Shown in pieces: positions 1-5,933 of a stretch of DNA of 5,980 nt. A model generated the notes under the pieces. The model was not told where the DNA came from. It was given only the letters and a program-made list of their open reading frames with translations, and searched no databases. How positions within the stretch are numbered: the first letter of the stretch is position 1; every line of letters starts with the position of its first letter. The stretch covers positions 1 to 5,980 of the forward strand of contig JBFWQM010000292.1 of the NCBI GenBank assembly GCA_050249455.1, in the 5' to 3' direction. A program made the translations under genes and the position numbers. This DNA is from JBFWQM01 sp050249455 (lineage in GTDB: Bacteria > Pseudomonadota > Alphaproteobacteria > MPNO01 > VGEU01).

Positions 1-979
1 CGAGCACCTTCGCCGTGATCGACATCTCGGCGAGCCCGCCCGGCGCCGTCGCCGCGATCATCGAGGCGACCGGCAGCCCGGTCAGCGCGCCGAGCGCGAC
101 GGCGAGCAGCGCGCACAGCACGAGCAGTATCAGGGTCGAGACGAACGCGCCGAGCACGACGCGCGGCGAGCGGGTGAACGACTCGCGGCGGAAGCGCTGG
201 CCCAGGCAGACGCCGAGCACGAGCTGCGCGGCGGTCGACAGCGCGCCGGGCATCGCCGACAGGTGGACCTCCAGGTAGGTCAGGACACCGGTCAGCGCGA
301 TCGGGCCGAGCAGCCAGGCGTTGGTCAGGCCGGCGCGCGTCAGCGCCCAGGCGAGCGCGAGGTTCGCCGCCAGCAGCACGGCCAGCCGCGGCAGGTCGAG
401 CGCGATCGCCGCCGGCTTCGCCGCGACCTCGACCCCCGAGGCGCCGAACAGCGCGAGCGCCGCCGGCACGATCATCACCACCATGGTGACCCGCACGATC
501 TGCGCGATCATGATCTCGACCGGCCGGGCGCCGAGGCGAAGGCCGAGCTCGACCATCTCGGACATGCCGCCGGGCACGCTGGCGAAATAGGCGGTCAGCG
601 GATCGAGCCGGCCGATCCGCGCCAGCACCGTCGCGCACATCGCCCCGATCAGGATCGGCAGGAACGCCGCCACCAGGATGGTCGGCAGGTGCAGGACGAC
701 CAGCGCCGCCACCGCCGGGGTGAAGTAGAGCCCGACCGCGGTGCCGATGGTGGCCAAGCCGAACTCGCGCCCGCCGGCGAAGGCGCCGATCCGCCAGTCC
801 GACAGGTTGGCTGCGGCGACGAACACCAGCGGCCCGAGCAGCCAGGGCAAGGGCGTGCCGATCCGGGAGAACAGCAATCCGCCGAGCCCCCCGACGGCGA
901 GGCCCGCCGCGCCGGCGGCGACCTGGGGGGCGAGCGCACGCAATCCGACCCTGGACAAATGAACCTGTACGCGTGACAT
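1..979 (-). CDS. AbrB-duplication family membrane protein, paralogue 1 (C-terminus outside window)
   Basis: The frame stays open from the ATG at 979 to the window edge, giving 326 residues without a stop; about 30-35 C-terminal residues are missing judging by the neighbour. It is very hydrophobic throughout, consistent with roughly ten membrane helices. It shows the family's two-repeat design: TPLPWLLG near residues 42-49 and VPGGMSEM at 135-142 in the first half, TNAWLLGP near 219-226 and APGGLAEM at 312-319 in the second. More than half of aligned residues match the adjacent gene at 1105-2178, so this is a tandem paralogue. The family (AbrB duplication, TIGR03082-like) has no firmly established substrate; the 'transcriptional regulator' name is historical and no DNA-binding domain is visible. 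The start is uncertain: the ATG at 979 has no clear ribosome binding site and lies about 11 bases after the predicted transcription start, whereas a TTG at 941-943 preceded by AGGG would give an N-terminus closer in length to the paralogue. Confidence 0.88.
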   Translation of the reverse strand, partial: MSRVQVHLSRVGLRALAPQVAAGAAGLAVGGLGGLLFSRIGTPLPWLLGPLVFVAAANLSDWRIGAFAGGREFGLATIGTAVGLYFTPAVAALVVLHLPTILVAAFLPILIGAMCATVLARIGRLDPLTAYFASVPGGMSEMVELGLRLGARPVEIMIAQIVRVTMVVMIVPAALALFGASGVEVAAKPAAIALDLPRLAVLLAANLALAWALTRAGLTNAWLLGPIALTGVLTYLEVHLSAMPGALSTAAQLVLGVCLGQRFRRESFTRSPRVVLGAFVSTLILLVLCALLAVALGALTGLPVASMIAATAPGGLAEMSITAKVL

Positions 980-997
980 GCGGAAAGCGGCCTGCCG

Positions 998-1025
998 ATT
1001 ATGCGGGAATGATGTTGCAGTGCAA
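998..1025 (-). promoter_or_regulatory. Candidate promoter for AbrB paralogue 1
   Basis: On the minus strand CATAAT (998-1003, five of six matches to TATAAT) lies 16 bases after TTGCAC (1020-1025, TTG matches the -35 box). The predicted start is near 991, leaving about 11 untranslated bases before the ATG at 979. This AT-richer stretch stands out in a very GC-rich region. The -35 match is weak. A perfect palindrome covers the -35 half, as expected for a regulated promoter. Confidence 0.4.
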
Positions 1026-1028
1026 CAT
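1012..1028. promoter_or_regulatory. Perfect 17-base palindrome, likely repressor operator
   Basis: ATGTTGCA, a central G, then TGCAACAT: eight-base arms pair perfectly. It overlaps the -35 part of the candidate promoter upstream of paralogue 1, and no coding frame constrains it. A short-spaced symmetric site is typical of dimeric helix-turn-helix regulators rather than of a terminator (a one-base loop cannot form in RNA and no U-run follows). The inner TGC-N3-GCA core resembles sites reported for PhaR-type regulators, but no regulator gene is in the window, so the cognate factor is unknown. Confidence 0.5.
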
Positions 1029-1041
1029 AAATTGGGAATCG

Positions 1042-1072
1042 TTGCGAATGATTTGCGTCGCAAGGACTTGCG
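1042..1072. repeat. Cluster of TTGCG words forming two overlapping palindromes
   Basis: TTGCG occurs at 1042-1046, 1053-1057 and 1068-1072. The second forms TTGCG-T-CGCAA (1053-1063), and its right arm extends into CGCAAG-GA-CTTGCG (1059-1072), both perfect. A further CGGCGCGCCG palindrome follows at 1071-1080. It lies between the stop of paralogue 2 and the promoter of paralogue 1. It could be a weak stem-loop end for the first transcript or an additional protein-binding site; neither is demonstrated. Confidence 0.3.
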
Positions 1073-1104
1073 GCGCGCCGTCGCAGGCGAAATCCGGCTG
1101 GCTG

Positions 1105-2178
1105 CTATTCGCCTGCTGCAGTGCGGCGAGCCTGGAGGGCCTGGAGCCCGCGATAGATCGGCAGGGCGGTCAGCGCGATCATGAAGATGCGGGCGACATG
1201 GAACGCCGTCACCACCGGCACGCCGAGGCCGAGCACCTTGGCGGTGATCGACATCTCGGCGAGCCCGCCCGGCGCCGTGGCCGCCACCATCGACGGCATG
1301 GCGAGGCCGGTGATCGCCGCCAGCGGGAACGCGAGCCCGACGCAGAGCGCCATCATCGCGACGGTGGATACGGCGGCGCCCACGATCACCATCGGCGAGC
1401 GGGCGAAGTCCTCGCGGTTGAAGCGCTGGCCGATGCCGACCCCGATCAGCACCTGGGCGAAGTTGGACAGGAAGGTCGGCATCGACGACAGATGGATTTC
1501 GAACGCGGTCAACGCCCCGGCCATCGCCACCGAGCCCAGCGCCCAGGCGTTGGTCAGCCGCAGCCGGTTGAGCACCGCAGCGACGCCGAGGGTAAGGGCG
1601 AGCAGGAGCGCGAGCTTCGGCCAGTCGAGTGGGATGTTGGGTCGGGCATAGGGGTCGACGCCGGTGCCGCCGAGCCAGGTCAGCGCCACCGGGATGGTGA
1701 GCACCACGATCGTCACTCGCACCACCTGCGCGATGGTCATCTGCACCGGACGCGCGCCCAGCCGGTCGCCGATCACCAGCATCTCCGCCATGCCGCCCGG
1801 CACGCTGCCGAAATAGGCGGTCACCGGATCGACCCGCGCAATGCGGCCCAGGATCACCGCGCCCATCGCCCCCATCAGGGTCAGCAGCAGCGCCGTGACC
1901 AGCATGGTGGGCAAATGGATCGCGATCACGGCCGCGACAGTGGGCGTCAAGTAGAGGCCGATCGCGGTGCCGATCAGCACCTGGCCGCACTCGCGCCCGC
2001 GCGGCAGGTTATGGATGCGCCAGCCGGCGAGGTTGGCGGCGGCGACCGCGACCAGCGCGCCGATCAGCCACGGCAGCGGCGTGTTGATCCAGGCACAGAC
2101 CGCGCCGCCCGCAATGCCCGCCGCCACCCCCGCGACGCCGTTCACCAGGCGCGCGCGGCGGGCAGGCGTTGCGGTCAT
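1105..2178 (-). CDS. AbrB-duplication family membrane protein, paralogue 2 (complete)
   Basis: 357 residues, a normal length for the family. The start is the ATG at 2176-2178, preceded six bases upstream by GAGGA; an in-frame ATG at 2244 would add 22 polar residues and run through the likely promoter, so I reject it. The protein is almost entirely hydrophobic helices with short basic loops, implying an inner-membrane protein. The internal duplication is visible: repeat 1 (about 33-167) carries TPLPWLIGA and VPGGMAEM (126-133); repeat 2 (about 208-345) carries TNAWALG and APGGLAEM (302-309), each followed by a helix ending in an arginine motif (QVVRV, HVARI). The paired PGG-x-x-EM signatures define the AbrB-duplication family, which is annotated variously as ammonia monooxygenase or AbrB regulator without good support. 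A transport or membrane-regulatory role is inference. It is the upstream member of a tandem pair and probably starts its own transcript. Confidence 0.92.
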   Translation of the reverse strand: MTATPARRARLVNGVAGVAAGIAGGAVCAWINTPLPWLIGALVAVAAANLAGWRIHNLPRGRECGQVLIGTAIGLYLTPTVAAVIAIHLPTMLVTALLLTLMGAMGAVILGRIARVDPVTAYFGSVPGGMAEMLVIGDRLGARPVQMTIAQVVRVTIVVLTIPVALTWLGGTGVDPYARPNIPLDWPKLALLLALTLGVAAVLNRLRLTNAWALGSVAMAGALTAFEIHLSSMPTFLSNFAQVLIGVGIGQRFNREDFARSPMVIVGAAVSTVAMMALCVGLAFPLAAITGLAMPSMVAATAPGGLAEMSITAKVLGLGVPVVTAFHVARIFMIALTALPIYRGLQALQARRTAAGE

Positions 2179-2184
2179 CGAGTG

Positions 2185-2189
2185 TCCTC
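2185..2189 (-). promoter_or_regulatory. Ribosome binding site deciding the start of AbrB paralogue 2
   Basis: GAGGA on the minus strand, six bases before the ATG at 2176-2178. This spacing supports that start over the in-frame ATG at 2244. Confidence 0.7.
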
Positions 2190-2214
2190 GCAAGCGTTGT
2201 GGAGCGGCGGGGAA

Positions 2215-2244
2215 TTTATAGCGCCCCGGGCGGCGGTCGGTCAC
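2215..2244 (-). promoter_or_regulatory. Candidate promoter for AbrB paralogue 2
   Basis: Minus-strand TATAAA (2215-2220) lies 18 bases after GTGACC (2239-2244, TGAC in common with TTGACA). Transcription would begin near 2208, about 30 bases before the ATG, leaving room for the GAGGA site. It is the only AT-rich -10-like word in this GC-rich gap and lies downstream of two hairpins, so it fits a new transcription unit. Confidence 0.45.
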
Positions 2245-2291
2245 GGGTTGGCGCGAGGGATCGGGAACCCCGACGTCTCGACCGCTACGCG

Positions 2292-2314
2292 GGGGCGGGT
2301 CTCAGACCCGCCCC
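2292..2314 (-). terminator. Strong GC hairpin, candidate terminator of the liv operon
   Basis: Plus-strand arms GGGGCGGGTCT (2292-2302) and AGACCCGCCCC (2304-2314) are perfectly complementary. As RNA this gives a stem of about nine pairs with a five-base loop. It begins about 30 bases past the binding-protein stop codon. No U-run follows on the minus strand (CGCGTAGCGG), so intrinsic termination would be imperfect; it may instead protect the 3' end or work with Rho. Confidence 0.5.
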
Positions 2315-2331
2315 TCGATTAACAATTCCCC

Positions 2332-2345
2332 GACGCCTGGGCGTC
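2332..2345 (-). terminator. Small hairpin directly after the binding-protein stop codon
   Basis: GACGCC-TG-GGCGTC, perfectly symmetric, abuts the TGA at 2346-2348. As RNA it makes a five-pair stem with a four-base loop, followed on the minus strand by GGGGAATTGTTAATC. It is too weak to be a terminator alone; together with the larger hairpin at 2292-2314 it forms a double-hairpin 3' end. Confidence 0.3.
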
Positions 2346-3533
2346 TCACGTGCACGGGTCGGCGGGCCATTCGTCGAACTTGGTCCACTTGCCGTTCTTG
2401 ATCTCGATCACGAAGCCGGGCAGCTCCGCATCGTTGTCCTTGTCGAAGCAGACGTTGTTGCCGGTCACGCCGGAGAACACGATGCCCTTGAGCCCGTCCT
2501 TGATCGCCTTGCGCTCGGCGTCGAGCTTGCCGGCATCGCCGGTGACCTTGGCCGTGGTCATCACCTGCGACAGCAGGTAGACGATGTCGTAGGCCTGCGC
2601 ATCGACATGGTGCGGGAACGGCTTCTTGATGCCGGCAGCGGCGCTCTTCTCGACGAAGACCTTGCTGAACGCGCGGGTCCTGTCGTTCTGGTCGTGCCAG
2701 AACCCGGAGGTGAACATCGTGCCGTCGGATTCGGTGCCGAACAGCTCCTCGGTCAGCGGATCGGCGAACAGCTGCGAGCCGACCATGCGGCCCTTGAAGC
2801 CCTGGCGGCGCATTTCCTTCAGCACCTTGGCGGCCGGGCCGACGAGGCCCGCGACGCCGATGATGTCGGGGCCGGACTGCATGGCCTTGGTCGCCTGCGG
2901 GGCGAGGTCGAAGGCGGAATACTGGAAGCCGATCGGCTCGCCGACCGCGACGCCCTGTTCCTTGAACAGCGGCGGCATCAGCTCGGTGCCGACCACCTTC
3001 GCGATCCGCTCGTCGCTGACGTAGAAGATCTCGGCCTTCTTGTAGGGGATGTTCTTGCGCGCCATGGTCTTGACCAGGCGGGTGAACTGCTTGCCCTCGT
3101 CCTCGGTCAGCCGGTAGGCCCACTGCTTGCCCTTTGTCAGCCCGGGCGCCGACGACGCATTAGGGATCTGCACGATGCCCAGTCGCTCGCCGACGCCGAA
3201 GGCGACCGCCGCCTCGCCGGTGGAGAACGGCCCGATGATCGCCAGCACCTTGTCGTCCTCGGCGAACTTGCGGGTGGCGACGGCGGCCTGCTTGGGGTCG
3301 CTGTTGGTGTCGAACTTGACGACCTTGATCTTCTTGCCGTTGACCCCGCCCTTGGCGTTGATCTCGTCGACCGCCATGTCGACCGCGATCTCGGTGGTTT
3401 CCGCCGCCGACTTCAACGGGCCGGTCTTGGCCATCGACAGGCCGAGCACGATATCCTGCGCGGACGCCGGTGGAGTCGCGAATGCCGCCAGCGCGAGCAG
3501 CGCGGCGGCGGTGCCGGTCAGATGACGTCTCAT
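2346..3533 (-). CDS. Periplasmic substrate-binding protein of a branched-chain amino acid type ABC importer
   Basis: 395 residues, usual length for the Peripla_BP_6/LivJ family. The ATG at 3531-3533 is preceded by GGAGGG six bases upstream. Residues 1-25 are a classical Sec signal peptide (basic MRRH, a hydrophobic Ala/Leu core, then PPASA before Q26), so the mature protein is periplasmic. There is no lipobox cysteine. Family features: IVLGLSMAKTGPLKS at the mature N-terminus, DEINAKGGVNGKKIKVV (56-72), a DTNSDPKQA segment (75-83) like the DDACDPKQA of LivJ, and IIGPFSTGE (99-107) where ligand-contacting residues usually sit. The only two cysteines are C362 and C394, well placed for a C-terminal disulfide. 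It lies 66 bases downstream of livF and supplies the same transporter with ligand. These proteins bind branched-chain or other amino acids, amides, urea or aromatic acids in different operons; the ligand here is unknown. The family is certain, the symbol is withheld. Confidence 0.94.
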   Translation of the reverse strand: MRRHLTGTAAALLALAAFATPPASAQDIVLGLSMAKTGPLKSAAETTEIAVDMAVDEINAKGGVNGKKIKVVKFDTNSDPKQAAVATRKFAEDDKVLAIIGPFSTGEAAVAFGVGERLGIVQIPNASSAPGLTKGKQWAYRLTEDEGKQFTRLVKTMARKNIPYKKAEIFYVSDERIAKVVGTELMPPLFKEQGVAVGEPIGFQYSAFDLAPQATKAMQSGPDIIGVAGLVGPAAKVLKEMRRQGFKGRMVGSQLFADPLTEELFGTESDGTMFTSGFWHDQNDRTRAFSKVFVEKSAAAGIKKPFPHHVDAQAYDIVYLLSQVMTTAKVTGDAGKLDAERKAIKDGLKGIVFSGVTGNNVCFDKDNDAELPGFVIEIKNGKWTKFDEWPADPCT

Positions 3534-3539
3534 GGGTAT

Positions 3540-3545
3540 CCCTCC
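3540..3545 (-). promoter_or_regulatory. Strong ribosome binding site of the substrate-binding protein gene
   Basis: GGAGGG on the minus strand, six bases before the ATG at 3531-3533. It is among the clearest Shine-Dalgarno matches in the window, consistent with the high expression binding proteins need relative to their membrane partners. Confidence 0.7.
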
Positions 3546-3582
3546 GTCAGTCGTTGGCGCGTGTTTTGGGGATAGGGTCCGG

Positions 3583-3599
3583 CCGGGGCGCCTGCCCGG
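3583..3599 (-). other. Intercistronic hairpin between livF and the binding-protein gene
   Basis: On the minus strand, CCGGGC and GCCCCGG flank an AGGC loop, pairing with one bulged base. It starts immediately after the livF stop codon, within the 66-base gap. No U-run follows, so full termination is unlikely. Such elements can slow exonucleases or partly terminate transcripts; the role here is inferred only from position. Confidence 0.3.
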
Positions 3600-4310
3600 T
3601 CAGTGCCCGCCGAGATAGGCCGCCTCCAGACGCTTGTCGGCGCGCAACGCCGCGGCCGTGCCGTCGGCGACGACCGTGCCGAGCTCCAGCACGTAGCCGC
3701 GGTGCGCGGTCTGCAGCGCCTTGGTGGTGTTCTGCTCGACCAGCAGGATGGTCAGCCCGTCCTTGTTCAGGGCCTCGATCAGCGCGAACAGGCGGCCGAC
3801 CAGGATCGGGCTCAGGCCGAGCGAGGGCTCGTCCAGCATCATCAGGCGCGGCCGGGCCACCAGCGCGCGGCCGATCGCGAGCATCTGCTGCTCGCCGCCC
3901 GACAGCACGGAGGCCGGCATGTGGCGGCGCTGCGCGAGGTTGGGGAAGCGTTCGTAGATCGACTCGATGTCGCGCTGCACGCCGTCCTCGTCGCGCCGGC
4001 AGTAGCCGCCCATCAGGAGGTTCTCGTGCACCGACAGGCTGATCAGGATCTGCCGTCCTTCCGGCACCAGGACCAGGCCGGCGCGCACGCGGCGCGGCGC
4101 GGTCCAGGCGGTGATGTCCTCGCCGCCGAACACGATGCGCCCGCCTGCCGGCCGCTCCACCCCGGCGAAGCCCTTCAGCAGCGAGGACTTGCCGGCGCCG
4201 TTGGCGCCCAGCACGGTGACGATCTCGCCCTCGGCGATCGCGACGTCGACGCCCTTGACCGCGTGGTTGCGGCCGTAGCGGATGTCCAGGCGCTCGGCCT
4301 CAAGCAGCAT
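3600..4310 (-). CDS. livF: Branched-chain amino acid type ABC transporter ATP-binding protein LivF
   Basis: 236 residues, exactly the LivF size. The ATG at 4308-4310 has GGAG seven bases upstream. Motifs: Walker A GANGAGKS (35-42), Q-loop region VPEGRQ (82-87), signature LSGGEQQ (136-142), Walker B LMMLDEP with D160 and catalytic E161, and a D-loop SLGLSP after it. The switch position reads LVEQN rather than a histidine, which is normal for LivF and separates it from LivG. It is a cytoplasmic ATPase that should pair with LivG to drive the LivH/LivM channel. Its first 11 bases overlap the end of livG, so translation is probably coupled. All catalytic residues are present, so it looks functional. 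Confidence 0.96.
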   Translation of the reverse strand: MLLEAERLDIRYGRNHAVKGVDVAIAEGEIVTVLGANGAGKSSLLKGFAGVERPAGGRIVFGGEDITAWTAPRRVRAGLVLVPEGRQILISLSVHENLLMGGYCRRDEDGVQRDIESIYERFPNLAQRRHMPASVLSGGEQQMLAIGRALVARPRLMMLDEPSLGLSPILVGRLFALIEALNKDGLTILLVEQNTTKALQTAHRGYVLELGTVVADGTAAALRADKRLEAAYLGGH

Positions 4311-5088
4311 CGACCGGCTCCGCGGGGCGCGCCTCGGCGCCGAGATAGGCTTCCAGCACCGCCGGGTCGCGATGGACCTCGTCGGGCGTCCCCTCGAAGA
4401 TCTTCTGGCCGAAGTTCAGCACGATCACGTGCTCGCACAGCCGGCGCACGAAATGCATGTCGTGCTCGACCACCAGCAACGTCACGCCGGAGTCCGAGAC
4501 CTGGCGCAGCAGGGTCTGCAGGTCCTCGGTCTCCTGCGGGTTGAGGCCGGCGGCGGGCTCGTCCAGCAGCAGCACCTTGGGCTCGGCCATCAGGGCGCGC
4601 ACCACCTCGATGCGCTTCTGGATGCCGTAGGGCAGGTTGGCGACGATCTGGCCCGGATAGGTGCCGAGGCCGAAGCGGGCCAGCGCCGCCTCGGCGCGCT
4701 CGCGCCAGCGCCGGCCCGGGCCCCAGCCGAGCGGCGCGACCAGGTCAAGCAGGCCGCGGGCGCGCACGTGCTGGCCGAGCATCACGTTCTCGACCGTGGA
4801 GAGATGCGGCATCAGGCGGATGTTCTGGAAGCTACGCGACAGCCCGTGCGCGATGCGGTCGCGCGGCGGGATGCCGGTGACGTCGATCCCGTTCACCACG
4901 ACCTTGCCTGCATCGACCGGATAGACGCCGCTGATCAGGTTGAACACGGTGGTCTTGCCGGCGCCGTTGGGGCCGATCAGCGCGGTGCGGCTGTTGCGCC
5001 GCACCGCGAAGCTGACGTCGTTGATGACGGCGAGGCCGCCGAAGCTCTTGCTGACGCCGGCGAAGTCGAGGACCGCCTCACCGCTCAT
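4300..5088 (-). CDS. livG: Branched-chain amino acid type ABC transporter ATP-binding protein LivG
   Basis: 262 residues, typical for LivG. The start is the ATG at 5086-5088, which overlaps the livM stop as ATGA; the same frame stays open far upstream through livM, but that part is a shadow reading. Motifs: Walker A GPNGAGKTT (39-47), Q-loop SRSFQN with Q88, the family's degenerate signature LPYGIQKRIE (152-161) in place of LSGGQ, Walker B VLLLDEP with D176 and E177, and switch histidine H209 in VVEHDMHFV. The C-terminus carries the LivG hallmark VLEAYLG followed by a short Ala/Pro-rich tail. It forms the cytoplasmic ATPase pair with LivF. No clear close-range ribosome binding site is seen, which fits translational coupling from livM. 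Confidence 0.96.
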   Translation of the reverse strand: MSGEAVLDFAGVSKSFGGLAVINDVSFAVRRNSRTALIGPNGAGKTTVFNLISGVYPVDAGKVVVNGIDVTGIPPRDRIAHGLSRSFQNIRLMPHLSTVENVMLGQHVRARGLLDLVAPLGWGPGRRWRERAEAALARFGLGTYPGQIVANLPYGIQKRIEVVRALMAEPKVLLLDEPAAGLNPQETEDLQTLLRQVSDSGVTLLVVEHDMHFVRRLCEHVIVLNFGQKIFEGTPDEVHRDPAVLEAYLGAEARPAEPVDAA

Positions 5089-5933
5089 GGCGCGCCCGCC
5101 TTCGCCGCGCGGCGGAAGCTCAGCCGGTCGAGCAGGGTGCGCGTCACCACGCCTTCCGGGCGCACGATCATGATCACCACCAGGAAGACGCCGAAGATGA
5201 CGTAGCGCCACGTCGCGCCGACCCGCATCAGCTCGGGCAGCAGCGTGAAGAACACCGCGCCGAACAACGGTCCGTAGGGCGTCTGGGTGCCGCCGATCAG
5301 CACGTAGAGCAGCACGTAGATGCTGACCATGACGTTGAAGTACTGGATCTCGACGAAGCTGTACTGGTGCGCGTAGAGCGCCCCGGCGAGGCCCGCGAAC
5401 ACGCCGCCGATCGCGAAGCAGGCGACCTGGGTCAGGCGGATGTTGACGCCGAACAGGGTCGCCACGTTCTCGTCGTCGTGGACCGCGCGCATGGCGAGGC
5501 CGAACCGCGTGGACATGAGGTACATGACGACGATCACCACCGCCACGGCGAACGGCGCCAGGATCCCTAGGCCGAGATAGTCGGGCACGCTGAGCCCGGT
5601 GGCGGCGCCCAGCGCCTCGTTGTTGATGATGATGCCGGAGACGATCTCGGCGAAGGCGAAGGTCGCGAGCACCATGTAGACCCCGCGCGTGCGCAGGATC
5701 GGGAAGGCGATCAGGAATCCGACCAGCCCGGTCAGCAGCATCGCGGCGGGAATCGTCACCCAGACCGAGTAGGCCAGCTCCGAGTTGAGGTAGGCGGCGG
5801 TGTAGGCGCCGATCGCCATGAAGCCGCCGCCGCCCAGGTTGAGCTGGCCCGCCGCCGCCGGCAGGAACACCGAGTACGCGAAGATGACGTTGATGCACAG
5901 GATCGCGAGGACGCCGGACCAGTACCCGCTCAT
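5085..5933 (-). CDS. livM: Branched-chain amino acid type ABC transporter permease LivM
   Basis: 282 residues, hydrophobic, about eight membrane helices. This is at the short end for LivM (the E. coli protein is over 400 residues, but shorter forms are common elsewhere). The ATG at 5931-5933 shares its A with the preceding TGA stop and has GGAAGGG about nine bases upstream. Family marks: GQLNLGGGGFMAIGAYTAAYLN (29-50) after the first helix, RTRGVYMVLATFAFAEI (81-97), the cytoplasmic coupling loop GLAMRAVHDDENVATLFGVN (145-164) that contacts the ATPases, GGVFAGLAGALYAHQ (176-190), IGGTQTPYGPLFGA (213-226) and the terminal IVRPEG (256-261). It forms the inner-membrane channel with LivH. The C-terminal tail is basic and likely cytoplasmic. 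Confidence 0.95.
   Translation of the reverse strand: MSGYWSGVLAILCINVIFAYSVFLPAAAGQLNLGGGGFMAIGAYTAAYLNSELAYSVWVTIPAAMLLTGLVGFLIAFPILRTRGVYMVLATFAFAEIVSGIIINNEALGAATGLSVPDYLGLGILAPFAVAVVIVVMYLMSTRFGLAMRAVHDDENVATLFGVNIRLTQVACFAIGGVFAGLAGALYAHQYSFVEIQYFNVMVSIYVLLYVLIGGTQTPYGPLFGAVFFTLLPELMRVGATWRYVIFGVFLVVIMIVRPEGVVTRTLLDRLSFRRAAKAGAP

Noticed and set aside
263..976. Long plus-strand open frame rich in Arg, Gly, Gln and His
   Set aside because: It is antisense to the AbrB paralogue, and the low-complexity charged composition is what high-GC codon bias produces in an antisense frame.
1..2178. Reading the AbrB-family genes as DNA-binding transition-state regulators
   Set aside because: The sequences are polytopic membrane proteins; the Bacillus AbrB swapped-hairpin DNA-binding domain is absent.
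2179..2244. N-terminal extension of AbrB paralogue 2 to an ATG at 2244
   Set aside because: It adds a polar segment unlike the family, crosses the TATAAA promoter candidate, and bypasses the well-placed GAGGA site.
973..2322. 449-codon plus-strand open frame
   Set aside because: It is antisense to a clear 357-residue membrane protein and has a His/Arg/Asp-rich composition with no recognisable domain.
2302..3123. Second minus-strand frame within the binding-protein gene
   Set aside because: Its Arg/Gly/Gln-rich translation is a frame-shifted reading of the real gene, with no start context.
2169..3575. 468-codon plus-strand open frame
   Set aside because: It is antisense to the binding protein; its length reflects few stop codons at high GC, not a gene.
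3603..4544. Plus-strand open frames across livF and livG, including 4282-5205
   Set aside because: They are antisense to ATPases with all motifs intact, and show no family signature of their own.
5089..5898. In-frame upstream extension of livG giving a 532-residue protein
   Set aside because: The extra part is an out-of-frame reading of livM; LivG's normal length and motifs begin at the ATG at 5086-5088.
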